Made by a program: the position numbers and the translations under genes. Positions 51,869 through 60,167 of a DNA stretch of 64,000 nt are shown here, in pieces. The stretch's first letter is position 1. Each line of letters starts with the position of its first letter. The DNA comes from Mycobacterium sp. 852002-51163_SCH5372311 (lineage in GTDB: Bacteria > Actinomycetota > Actinomycetes > Mycobacteriales > Mycobacteriaceae): positions 1 to 64,000 of the forward strand of contig NZ_LZIJ01000203.1 of NCBI RefSeq assembly GCF_001667115.1, given 5' to 3'. Under the pieces are notes generated by a model. The model was not told where the DNA came from. It did not search any database and saw only the letters and a list, made by a program, of their open reading frames with translations.

Positions 51869-52360
51869 ATGCGTTGGGTCGCGCTGATGCTGTGCTGGGC
51901 GGTTGTGACGGCCGCCGCGGCGCATGCGGACGGGGGACGGCTCGACTGGCCGTTGCGGCCGCGCCCTGCCGTCGTGCGGGATTTCGACGCGCCGTCACCC
52001 GATTGGCATCCCGGGCATCGGGGGGTGGATCTGGCCGGTGTACCGGGGCAGGTGGTGTACGCCGCGGCCAGTGCGGTGGTGGTCTTCGCCGGGCTGGTCG
52101 CGGGCCGGCCGGTGGTGTCGCTGGCTCATCCCGGTGGTTTGCATACCAGCTACGAGCCGGTTAGGGCGGCGGTCCAGGTAGGACAACTGGTCACCGGGAG
52201 AACTGTGATCGGTGAGCTGATTGCCGGGCATCCGGGTTGCCGGGCCGCGGCGTGTCTGCACTGGGGCGCGATGTGGGGTCCGGCGTCGGGGGCCGACTAC
52301 GTCGATCCGATGGGCCTGCTGAAGTCGACACCTATTCGGCTCAAGCCGCTGCGGGGATGA
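51869..52360 (+). CDS. Exported M23-family (LytM-like) peptidase
   Basis: The 163 residues have a short signal peptide (RWVALMLCWAVVTAAAAHA) and a LytM fold. The zinc ligands are in HRGVDLAG (H-x3-D) and the second site LHWGAM. The usual middle His of the H-x-H pair is seen as LHW. It likely cuts peptidoglycan cross-links or acts as a substrate-binding partner. The start is the ATG at 51869; a promoter should lie in the rpsB gap. Confidence 0.88.
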   Translation: MRWVALMLCWAVVTAAAAHADGGRLDWPLRPRPAVVRDFDAPSPDWHPGHRGVDLAGVPGQVVYAAASAVVVFAGLVAGRPVVSLAHPGGLHTSYEPVRAAVQVGQLVTGRTVIGELIAGHPGCRAAACLHWGAMWGPASGADYVDPMGLLKSTPIRLKPLRG

Positions 52361-52388
52361 AGCCGCGGTACCGGGCGGAGGGCCTTGA

Positions 52389-52503
52389 GCGTGAAGTCAC
52401 GGCTTTGGGAGTGAAGTGAGGGCGGCCGATTTGCCATTTCTCCGCCCTGGTTTCACCCTCGACGCCCTAGCTTCACGCTCAACGCCCTGAGTTCACAGCC
52501 GAC
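52389..52503. repeat. 20-bp repeats arranged as inverted arms in the M23-xerC gap
   Basis: Forward units are GCCCTGGTTTCACCCTCGAC (52444-52463), GCCCTAGCTTCACGCTCAAC (52464-52483) and GCCCTGAGTTCACAGCCGAC (52484-52503). Inverted copies of the GTGAA..GGGC type lie at 52389-52424. A 5-bp CCCCG/CGGGG hairpin follows next to the xerC stop. The same unit type occurs at 28845-28990. Confidence 0.75.
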
Positions 52504-52519
52504 GCCCCGAAAGCCGGGG

Positions 52520-53428
52520 TCAAGCCCGCGGATGGGCCTGATCGTGCACGGCCCGCAACCGCGAGACCGCGACATGTGTGTACAGCTGGGTTGTTGCCAG
52601 GCTGGAATGGCCGAGCAACTCCTGAACGACGCGCAGGTCGGCCCCGCCCTCGAGGAGATGGGTAGCGGCGCTGTGCCGCAGCCCGTGCGGCCCGATGTCC
52701 GGCGCGCCGTCCACCGCCGCGACCGTTTCGTGTACCACGGTGCGCGCCTGGCGTACGTCGAGGCGCCGCCCACGGCTGCCCAGCAACAGCGCCGGCCCCG
52801 ACTCCGCGTTGACCAGCGCGGGACGCCCGTGCTGCAACCACGCGCGCACCGCCTCGGCGGCCGGCCGGCCGAACGGCACGGTGCGTTGCTTGTTGCCCTT
52901 GCCGAGCACGCGTATCAGCCGATGGTCGGTGTCGATGTCGTCGACGTCGAGACCGCACAGTTCGCTCACCCGGATCCCGGTGGCATACAGCAACTCGACG
53001 ATCAACCGGTCCCGCAGCGCCAGCGGGTCACCCTGCTCGGCACCAGATTTCGCGGCCGACATGGCGGCCAGGGCCTGGTCCTGGCGCAGCACCGCGGGCA
53101 GCGTGCGGTGTGCCTTCGGCACTTGCAGGCGGACTGCTGGGTCGCTGGACAGCAGGCCGCGCCGGTTGGCCCAGGCGGTGAACGCCTTGACCGCCGAGGT
53201 GCGCCGGGCCAGCGTCGTGCGCGCCGCGCCGGCGCCGGCCGCGCTGGCCAGCCACGACCGCAGCATTTGCAGGCTCAGCGCGTCCATCTCCAGGTCGCGC
53301 GCGACGAGAAATGCCAGCAGCGAACGCACATCTCCCAGATACGCACGACGAGTATGCGCCGACCGGCCGCATTGCAGCTTCAGATACTCGTCGAACTCCT
53401 CGAGCACAGCCTCGCTTTTGTCCGGCAT
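52520..53428 (-). CDS. xerC: XerC tyrosine recombinase
   Basis: XerC resolves chromosome dimers at dif together with XerD. The start at 53428 (MPDKSEAVLEEF) gives 302 residues. The catalytic set can be read as Arg in ATGIRVSELCG, Lys in GKGNKQRTVPFG, His-x2-Arg in PHGLRHSAATHLL, His in LGHSSLATTQ and the nucleophile Tyr in LYTHVAVSRL. The gene stands alone after the repeat region. Confidence 0.95.
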   Translation of the reverse strand: MPDKSEAVLEEFDEYLKLQCGRSAHTRRAYLGDVRSLLAFLVARDLEMDALSLQMLRSWLASAAGAGAARTTLARRTSAVKAFTAWANRRGLLSSDPAVRLQVPKAHRTLPAVLRQDQALAAMSAAKSGAEQGDPLALRDRLIVELLYATGIRVSELCGLDVDDIDTDHRLIRVLGKGNKQRTVPFGRPAAEAVRAWLQHGRPALVNAESGPALLLGSRGRRLDVRQARTVVHETVAAVDGAPDIGPHGLRHSAATHLLEGGADLRVVQELLGHSSLATTQLYTHVAVSRLRAVHDQAHPRA

Positions 53429-53459
53429 GTCCCTACCGTCGCAGGCCATGTCCCGGGTG

Positions 53460-54632
53460 TCAGTCGACGCGCCGCAGTGTGTCCGGGGTGAGATCTTTCA
53501 CCGTCGGATAGCCGTCGACCGCCATGATCAGGTCGGTTTCGGCCAGGATCATGCGCAGCAGGTGCACGATGCCGTCCAGGCCGCCGAGAGCCAGCCCGTA
53601 CGCGTAGGGACGGCCGACTCCGACGGCGGTCGCGCCCATCGCCAGCGCCTTGACGACGTCGGCTCCGTTGCGGATCCCGGAGTCGAACAGCACCGGCAAC
53701 CCGTCGGCCGCCTCGACCACGCCGGGCAGGCAGTCCAGCGCGGGCAGCCCGCCGTTGGCTTGCCGGCCGCCGTGGGTGGAGCAGTAGATGCCGTCGACGC
53801 CGCCGTCCTTGGCGCGCCTGACGTCGTCGGGATGGCAGAGGCCCTTGATGATTAGCGGCAGGTCGGTCAGCGAGCGCAGCCACTCCAGGTCATCCCAGGT
53901 GAGCGGGTTTCCGAAGATCTGCGCCCAGCGCAGCACCGCACCTTGCGGATCTTCCTCGGGCGGGCGTTGCAGACCGGCCCGGAAGACGGGATCGGTGAAG
54001 TAGTTGGCCAGGCAGTGGCCGCGCAACTGGGGGAAGTTGGCGGTGCTGAGGTCACGCGGGCGCCAGCCGGTGACCCAGGTGTCCAGCGTGACGACGATGC
54101 CCCTGAATCCGGCCGCTCCGGCGCGAGCGACCAGGCTGGCCGCCACCTCACGGTCGGTGGGCGTGTACAGCTGATAGAAGCCGGGAGTGTCACCGAAGGC
54201 GGCGGCGACGTCTTCCATCGGGTCGACGGTCAGCGTGGACGCGACCATTGGAACGCCGGTGCGCGCCGCCGCGCGAGCGGTGGCCAGGTCGCCGTGGCCG
54301 TCCTGGGCGCACAGGCCGATCACCCCGATCGGCGCCGTGAACAGCGGCGACGGCAGGGTCATTCCGAACAGCTCGATGGACAGGTCGCGCTTCTTGGCGC
54401 CGACGAACATACGCGGCATCAGGCCCCAGCGGTCGAAGGCCTCGCGGTTGGCCCGCTGCGTGCGTTCGTCGCCGGCTCCCCCGGAGACGTAGGACCACAC
54501 CGACGGCGGCATCGCGTTCTCCGCTTTGGCCTCCAGCTCGGCAAAGGCCATCGGCAGCGACGGCACCACCCCTGCCAGGCCCTGAAAGTAGATCTCGTTT
54601 TGGTAGTCCCCGAAATGGGGCGTAAATGCCAT
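53460..54632 (-). CDS. FMN-dependent alpha-hydroxy-acid oxidoreductase (lactate oxidase/monooxygenase-like)
   Basis: The 390 residues fit the (S)-2-hydroxy-acid oxidase TIM barrel: an N-terminal motif WSYVSGGAGDERTQRANREAF, FMN contacts in STLTVDPMEDV and FYQLYTP, the active-site base in STHGGRQANGG (His and Arg), and DSGIRNGADVVKALAMGATAVGVGRPY near the end. A substrate such as L-lactate is possible but not certain. It is downstream of viuB by 24 bases. Confidence 0.88.
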   Translation of the reverse strand: MAFTPHFGDYQNEIYFQGLAGVVPSLPMAFAELEAKAENAMPPSVWSYVSGGAGDERTQRANREAFDRWGLMPRMFVGAKKRDLSIELFGMTLPSPLFTAPIGVIGLCAQDGHGDLATARAAARTGVPMVASTLTVDPMEDVAAAFGDTPGFYQLYTPTDREVAASLVARAGAAGFRGIVVTLDTWVTGWRPRDLSTANFPQLRGHCLANYFTDPVFRAGLQRPPEEDPQGAVLRWAQIFGNPLTWDDLEWLRSLTDLPLIIKGLCHPDDVRRAKDGGVDGIYCSTHGGRQANGGLPALDCLPGVVEAADGLPVLFDSGIRNGADVVKALAMGATAVGVGRPYAYGLALGGLDGIVHLLRMILAETDLIMAVDGYPTVKDLTPDTLRRVD

Positions 54633-54656
54633 GCGAAAGAGAATGCCAGCTAAGGT

Positions 54657-55514
54657 TCAGCCGGCTACTTCAGTCCCGGCCTCAGCCTCGGCGAGCTCCT
54701 TCTTCCACTGCCGGAACGTCTCCTCGGTGCGCCCGCGCCGCCAATAACCCGAGATCGACGCCCATTTCGCGTCCACTTCGCGCGTGCTGCGGATGTAGGG
54801 CCGCAAATTGTGCATGACGGTTTGCGCCTCGCCGTGGATGAAGACGTGCACCTGACCCGGCAGCCATGGCGCCGTGGTGACCGCCTCGATCAACGGCGCG
54901 CAATCGCCGGCGCGGTCCTCGGGAACCAAATCGGCCCGGCCGCCCCGATATATCCAGCTCACCTCGACCGATTCGGGTGCCGTCAAAGGGATCTCGTCGT
55001 CGGGCCCGGCGACTTCGATGAACGCCTTGCCGACCGCGCTCGCGGGGAGCGCTTCCAGCGCCGCCGCGATGGCGGGCAGCGCGGACTCGTCGCCGGCCAG
55101 CAGGTGCCAATCGGCTGCCGGATCGGGTGTGTAGGCACCCCCTGGACCCATCAGGTAGATCCGCTGGCCCGGTTGGGCCGAGAGCGCCCATGGCCCCGCT
55201 ATCCCGTGCTCGCCGTGTACCACGATGTCTATCGCGATCTGGCCCGCGGCCTCGTCGACGTGACGGACTGTCATGGTCCGCACCGAAGGCTGTCTAGCGG
55301 CGGGTAGCCCGGCAAAGCTGTCCAGGGTCAACGGCTGCGGCAAAGCGGCGACGTCGACGTCGTCGGCGACGAAGACCAGCTTGACGTAGGAGTCGGTGAA
55401 CTTGCTGGGCACGAAGCTGTCGAAATCGTTGCTGCCGAGGATTACGCGAACCATATGCGGTGCGAGTTCCTGAATACCGACAACTTCGAAAGTTTGCAGC
55501 GGTCGACCTGCCAC
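54657..55514 (-). CDS. viuB: Siderophore-interacting flavin reductase (ViuB-like)
   Basis: The protein reduces ferric siderophore to release iron. The 285 residues have an FAD-binding barrel (ELAPHMVRVILGSNDF, MTVRHVDEAAGQIAIDIVVHGEHGIAGPWALSAQPG) and a NAD(P)-binding half (LLAGDESALPAIAAALEALP; VHVFIHGEAQTVMHNLR) with the WASISGYWRRGRTEETFRQWKKE end. The start MAGRPLQTFEVVG is typical. Confidence 0.93.
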   Translation of the reverse strand: MAGRPLQTFEVVGIQELAPHMVRVILGSNDFDSFVPSKFTDSYVKLVFVADDVDVAALPQPLTLDSFAGLPAARQPSVRTMTVRHVDEAAGQIAIDIVVHGEHGIAGPWALSAQPGQRIYLMGPGGAYTPDPAADWHLLAGDESALPAIAAALEALPASAVGKAFIEVAGPDDEIPLTAPESVEVSWIYRGGRADLVPEDRAGDCAPLIEAVTTAPWLPGQVHVFIHGEAQTVMHNLRPYIRSTREVDAKWASISGYWRRGRTEETFRQWKKELAEAEAGTEVAG

Positions 55515-55547
55515 TTATCCTCCTGTCCAGACCCGACCCTCCGTCGA

Positions 55548-56717
55548 CTATACGAGCCGGGTCGCCCGGCCCCCGGCGGGTGCCTTGCCGGGCCGACTGC
55601 GGACTATCCGCCATCGGCTGTCGCGGTGCTCGGCCAGCCCAGCCAGCTCAAGCAGGGCCAGCGGCCCCAGCACCCGCTCCGGCACCAGCCCCGATGCCAC
55701 GGCGATTTCGTCGACGGTGGCGGCGCCGCGGCCTGGCAACGCCTCGTACACCTGACGCTCTGCCGCACTGAGCCCGTCCAACGGCGTGCCGGGCCGCGGC
55801 TCCTCTGGCCCCAGCTCACCGATGCGGCCAACCAGCTCGACGACGTCGTCGGCCCGGGTGACCAGTTCCGCGCCATTGCGCAGTAACGCGTGACAACCCG
55901 CCGACGCCGACGACGTCACGGGCCCCGGCACCGCGGCCACCACCCGGCCCAATGCGGCCGCCCAGGCGGCGGTGTTGGCGGCACCGCTGCGCAGGCCCGC
56001 TTCCACCACGACGGCCGCCCCCGCGACGACTGCCACCAGGCGATTTCGGGTGAGGAATCGGTGCCGGGCGGGACGGACACCGGGCGGATATTCGGTGAAC
56101 AGCAGCCCGTGCTGACCGATGCGATGCAGCAACGCCGAATGCCCTGCGGGGTAAGGGATGTCGATCCCACCGGCGAGGACGGCAACAGTGATACCGTCGG
56201 CGTCCAGCGTCGCCCGGTGAGCCGCCCCGTCGATGCCGTAGGCGCCACCGGAGACGACTGCGACGTCGCGCTCGGCCAGTCCGGCCGCCAGCTCGGCCGC
56301 CACATGCTCGCCGTAGGCGGTCGAGGCGCGCGTCCCGACCACGGCGGCCGCACGTTGCGCCACGTCGTCCAGGCGTGCCGGCCCCAGTGCCCACAACACC
56401 AGTGGAGGCGCGCTGCGCTCCCTGGACCGCGCACCCTCGAATGCGCGGAAGGCCAACAACGGCCATTCCTCGTCATCCGGCGTGATCAACCGTCCACCGC
56501 GGCGCGCCAGCAGCTCGAGATCATCTGCGGCCCGGTCGATTTCGCGCCTGGCATCGGTGTGTCGCACCAGCTCGTCATCGACCAGGCCGCGCCGAACACG
56601 ATCGGCAGCCTCCACTGCGCCGACGCATTCGACCAGAACGGCCAGCTCCCGGCATGGCGGCTCGGCTACGCGGGACAAATAGGCCCACGCGCGCAATGCC
56701 TGACCGTCGGCGTTCAT
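55548..56717 (-). CDS. dprA: DprA-like DNA-processing protein
   Basis: DprA loads RecA on incoming single-stranded DNA during transformation. The 389 residues have the Rossmann-like core VVGTRASTAYGEHVAAELAAGLAE, SGGAYGIDGAAHRATLDADG, GGIDIPYPAGH and SAL-type ends, plus a C-terminal winged-helix domain (LDGLSAAERQVYEALPGRGAATVDEIAVASGL). The ATG at 56717 overlaps comM by 4 bases (ATGA). Confidence 0.95.
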   Translation of the reverse strand: MNADGQALRAWAYLSRVAEPPCRELAVLVECVGAVEAADRVRRGLVDDELVRHTDARREIDRAADDLELLARRGGRLITPDDEEWPLLAFRAFEGARSRERSAPPLVLWALGPARLDDVAQRAAAVVGTRASTAYGEHVAAELAAGLAERDVAVVSGGAYGIDGAAHRATLDADGITVAVLAGGIDIPYPAGHSALLHRIGQHGLLFTEYPPGVRPARHRFLTRNRLVAVVAGAAVVVEAGLRSGAANTAAWAAALGRVVAAVPGPVTSSASAGCHALLRNGAELVTRADDVVELVGRIGELGPEEPRPGTPLDGLSAAERQVYEALPGRGAATVDEIAVASGLVPERVLGPLALLELAGLAEHRDSRWRIVRSRPGKAPAGGRATRLV

Positions 56718-58225
56718 CGCCGGGCTCCCAGTTGCCGAAAGCTCAGCGCGGTGGAGACCTCGTCGAACCCGGGCGACGTGCGGCCGGCCAAATCGGCCAG
56801 GCTCCAGGCGACGCGCAAGGTACGGTCCACACCCCGAATGCTGAGCAGGCCACTGTCCAGCGACCTGCGCAGCGGGTCCATTGCGGCTGTGCCGAGCCGG
56901 AACTTCTGCCGCAACAGAGAACCGCTTACTTCGGCATTCGTCCGAAATCCGTGTGGTCGCCAGCGCTCGGCGGCAGCATCCCTGGCTAGCGTCACCCGAT
57001 GACGAACGCGAACCGACGGTTCACCGTCCGAGGCCGAAAATGCTCCTGCGCGTACCGGATTCATCTGCACCCGCAGGTCCACGCGGTCCAGCAAGGGTCC
57101 GGACAGCTTACCCAGGTACCGCCGTTTGACCGCCCCGGCACAGATGCAGTCCCGCGGGTCCGCCGGTGCACACGGACAGGGGTTGGCGGCCAGCACCAGC
57201 TGGAAGCGAGCCGGGTAACAGGCCACGCCGTCACGGCGGGCCAGCCGAATTTCGCCGTCTTCCAGCGGAGTTCGCAATGCTTCCAGCGCGCTGACGCTGA
57301 TTTCGGCACATTCGTCGAGGAACAAGACGCCGTGATGGGCGCGGCTCACAGCGCCCGGCCGGGCCGTCCCCGTACCCCCGCCGACCAGTGCCGCGACACT
57401 GGAACTGTGGTGCGGTGCCACGAATGGCGGCCGGGTGATCAACGGCGTATCACCCGACAGCAGGCCGGCCACCGAGTGAATCGCGGTGACCTCCAGCGAC
57501 TCGCTGTCCGACAGCGGGGGCAGTATTCCCGGAAGACGCTGCGCCAGCATCGTTTTGCCCACCCCGGGCGGCCCGGTCAACATGAGATGATGTGACCCGG
57601 CCGCGGCCACCTCGACGGCGAAGCGCGCCTGCGACTGACCCAACACGTCGGCCAGATCCACCGATGAATCCAACGGTGTTGCGGCCGAGTCGATCCTGTC
57701 CTCGAGATGGGCCGAACCGTTGAGCCAGCTCTGCAATTGCCCGAGCGTGCGCACGCCCCAGACATCGATGCCGTCCACCAGGCTGGCCTCGGCCAGGTTG
57801 CCCGCCGGGACCACGACGGCCGGCCAGCCGTCATGCTTGGCGGCCAGCACTGCGGGCAGCACTCCGCGCACCGGCCGGACCCGGCCGTCCAGCGACAACT
57901 CCCCCAACAGCACGGTCTTCTCCAACCGGTGCCACGCCGTCTTGCGCTGCGCCGACAGCACCGCGGCCGCCAGGGCAATGTCGTAGACGGAACCCATTTT
58001 CGGCAGCGTCGCCGGTGACAGGGCCAGGGTGAGCCGGGCCATCGGCCAGTTGTTGCCACAGTTGGTCACCGCTGCGCGGACGCGGTCGCGGGACTCCTGC
58101 AGTGCGGCGTCGGGCAGGCCCACCAGATGCACACCCGGCAGCCCCGAGGTGATGTCGGCTTCGATTTCCACGATCTCTCCGTCCAGTCCACGCACGGCAA
58201 CCGAGAACGCGCGCCCCAGCGACAT
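56714..58225 (-). CDS. comM: ComM-like AAA+ helicase (Mg-chelatase-like)
   Basis: ComM drives branch migration during transformation. The start is ATG 58225 (MSLGRAFSVAVRG), overlapping the yraN stop by one base; upstream extension is within yraN. The 503 residues have a Lon-like N-terminal domain (HLVGLPDAALQESRDRVRAAV), Walker A GPPGVGKTML, Walker B VLFLDECAEIS and a zinc-like Cys cluster (ANPCPCAPADPRDCICAG). dprA follows with a 4-base overlap. Confidence 0.96.
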   Translation of the reverse strand: MSLGRAFSVAVRGLDGEIVEIEADITSGLPGVHLVGLPDAALQESRDRVRAAVTNCGNNWPMARLTLALSPATLPKMGSVYDIALAAAVLSAQRKTAWHRLEKTVLLGELSLDGRVRPVRGVLPAVLAAKHDGWPAVVVPAGNLAEASLVDGIDVWGVRTLGQLQSWLNGSAHLEDRIDSAATPLDSSVDLADVLGQSQARFAVEVAAAGSHHLMLTGPPGVGKTMLAQRLPGILPPLSDSESLEVTAIHSVAGLLSGDTPLITRPPFVAPHHSSSVAALVGGGTGTARPGAVSRAHHGVLFLDECAEISVSALEALRTPLEDGEIRLARRDGVACYPARFQLVLAANPCPCAPADPRDCICAGAVKRRYLGKLSGPLLDRVDLRVQMNPVRAGAFSASDGEPSVRVRHRVTLARDAAAERWRPHGFRTNAEVSGSLLRQKFRLGTAAMDPLRRSLDSGLLSIRGVDRTLRVAWSLADLAGRTSPGFDEVSTALSFRQLGARR

Positions 58226-58602
58226 CAGCCGGCTCCCTGCAGGTGAGTGATCTCCGGGATGCGCCGGCGCCCGACCCGCACACCGATCACATCGATGCGC
58301 ACCGCCGCCCAGCGGCCGTGTTGGCCGGCCAGCCATAGCGCTGCCAGCCGGCGCAATCTGCGCACCTTCCGTGGCGTCACGGCATGCGCCAGCCCGCCGT
58401 AGCCGTCGCCGGTGCGCGTCTTGACTTCGACGAACACCACGGTGTTCGTCGCCGGATCGGAAGCGATCAGATCCAGCTCGCCATAGCGGCAACGCCAATT
58501 GCGGTCCAGGACCCGCAGGCCCATCTTCGTGAGGTGATCCGCCGCGAGCGCCTCGCCCATCGCTCCCAGCTGGACCCGGGTCAGTGTCTTAGTGGTCGTC
58601 AT
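58225..58602 (-). CDS. yraN: YraN/UPF0102 family nuclease-fold protein
   Basis: The start at 58602 (MTTTKTLTRVQLGAMG) gives 125 residues, matching the M. tuberculosis homologue as recalled; a longer frame begins at 58632. The fold is a restriction-endonuclease-like core with RNWRCRYGELDLIA and VVFVEVKTRTGDGYG, keeping the Glu-Asp-Glu-x-Lys residues. The role is uncertain, probably DNA processing with DprA and ComM, which follow directly. Confidence 0.93.
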   Translation of the reverse strand: MTTTKTLTRVQLGAMGEALAADHLTKMGLRVLDRNWRCRYGELDLIASDPATNTVVFVEVKTRTGDGYGGLAHAVTPRKVRRLRRLAALWLAGQHGRWAAVRIDVIGVRVGRRRIPEITHLQGAG

Positions 58603-58808
58603 GGCGGCCACGCTGCACGGCCGCGCCGACAACGCGGGCCGCCGGGGACCGCTTGAAGCGGCGCGACGGGCGAGTTATCCCCACCCGGGCGCCCATCCAC
58701 AACACCAAACGCAGGGCCCCGAAGTTGATGATCCTGCGGCTACGGCGCAAAAGTCCGAGTAGGACCCGCCATCAGCGCAAAGTCAATTTCTTACCGGGGG
58801 CGCCGGGT

Positions 58809-59036
58809 CTACTTCTTGCTGGGGATGACGATGACGACGATGAGCGTCAAGATGCTGAAGAACAACCCGAGGATGCCCCAGCCCAGGGCGCTGCGTCCCT
58901 TCATGCCGGCGATCACCGCACAGATGATGGCCGCGATGATGCTGCCTATCGCGACGAAAATGCCCTTGATCCCGCGCAGGATCAAACCTGCTGCCTGGGG
59001 ATTGTCTTGGGCGGCTAGAAGCAGTCCGTGCAGCAT
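58809..59036 (-). CDS. Small two-helix membrane protein
   Basis: The 75 residues have two hydrophobic helices (GIFVAIGSIIAAIICAVIAG and ALGWGILGLFFSILTLIVVIVI) and a short basic end (PSKK). The family is not recognised. It stands between yraN and fdhD on the same strand. The 200-base gap to yraN shows no other gene. Confidence 0.7.
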   Translation of the reverse strand: MLHGLLLAAQDNPQAAGLILRGIKGIFVAIGSIIAAIICAVIAGMKGRSALGWGILGLFFSILTLIVVIVIPSKK

Positions 59037-59126
59037 GGCCGTCTCCTCAGCTGGGTAAAGCTGTGTAAAGCGATACGATCGGCTACCCGCACGACGGCAA
59101 TCCCAACCAACTACTACCGCCGACCG

Positions 59127-59948
59127 CTACCGGATCCGGTCCTCCCGGGTGTAGACGTTCATCGAGTCCTCACGCAGGAATGCCACCAGCGTGATGCCGG
59201 CCTCCTCGGCCAGCGAAACCGCCAGCGACGACGGCGCGGACACGGCGGCAAGCACCGGAATCCCGGCCAGCAGAGCCTTCTGCGTCAACTCGAACGACGC
59301 CCGCCCACTGACCAGGAGCACCGAGCCGCTCAGCGGTATCCGGTCGTGCTCCAGCGCCCAGCCGATGACCTTGTCGACCGCGTTGTGCCGGCCGATGTCC
59401 TCGCGCACGGCGTGCATGGTGCCGTCGGCATCGAAAACCGCCGCGGCGTGCAGCCCGCCCGTGCTGGCGAAAACCTTCTGGGCGCCGCGCAGCTGGTCGG
59501 GCATCGCCCGCAGCGCGGCGGCGGCGATGACGGCCGGATCGTCACCGGGCGAGAAGCGGCTGATCAGTCGCACTGCATCCAGCGACGCCTTGCCGCAGAC
59601 GCCGCACGACGACGTGGTGTAGAAGTTGCGGGTGACGTCGAGATCGGGCGGTTTGACGCCGGGCGCCAATGTCACGTCCAGCACGTTGTACGCGTTGACA
59701 CCGTCCTCGCCGCGCCCGCCGCAGTAGCGGATGGCCAGTATGTCGCCGCGGTCCGTGATGATCCCCTCGGTGAGCAGAAAGCCTTGCGCGAGTTCGATGT
59801 CCGAGCCCGGCGTACGCATGGTCACGGTGAGCGGGGTGTCGTTGACGCGGATCTCCAGCGGTTCCTCGACGACCAGGGTTTCGGGTCGGGTGACGGTTTC
59901 GCCGGCCGTCAGGTGCTTGACCCGCCGTCGTGAGATTACGTGCCGCAT
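59127..59948 (-). CDS. fdhD: FdhD, formate dehydrogenase sulfurtransferase
   Basis: FdhD carries sulfur from IscS to the molybdenum cofactor of formate dehydrogenases. The 273 residues show EEPLEIRVNDTPLTVTMRTP, the Cys-x2-Cys in SSCGVCGKASLDAV and GRHNAVDKVIGWAL. In M. tuberculosis fdhF follows; here a + strand acyltransferase lies upstream and no fdhF is present in the window, so its client enzyme must be elsewhere or missing. Confidence 0.95.
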   Translation of the reverse strand: MRHVISRRRVKHLTAGETVTRPETLVVEEPLEIRVNDTPLTVTMRTPGSDIELAQGFLLTEGIITDRGDILAIRYCGGRGEDGVNAYNVLDVTLAPGVKPPDLDVTRNFYTTSSCGVCGKASLDAVRLISRFSPGDDPAVIAAAALRAMPDQLRGAQKVFASTGGLHAAAVFDADGTMHAVREDIGRHNAVDKVIGWALEHDRIPLSGSVLLVSGRASFELTQKALLAGIPVLAAVSAPSSLAVSLAEEAGITLVAFLREDSMNVYTREDRIR

Positions 59949-60167
59949 CGCGGCGTTTCGGCCGGGACGGCGCGCAGGTCACGCGGGACCGAACGCTGGA
60001 TCCTCACGCGCTCAACGTACCTCGCCGTCTCGAGCCACCTCAGACCGAGGAAGCCAGCGCCGGCCAGGTCCCCGCCCATGCCGTCAGCCAAACGAATGAC
60101 TTTGAGTGTGTGCCGGCACGCCGGCCTGGCTATCCCGTCAGGGAAACCCCTACGCGGAGGAATGACT

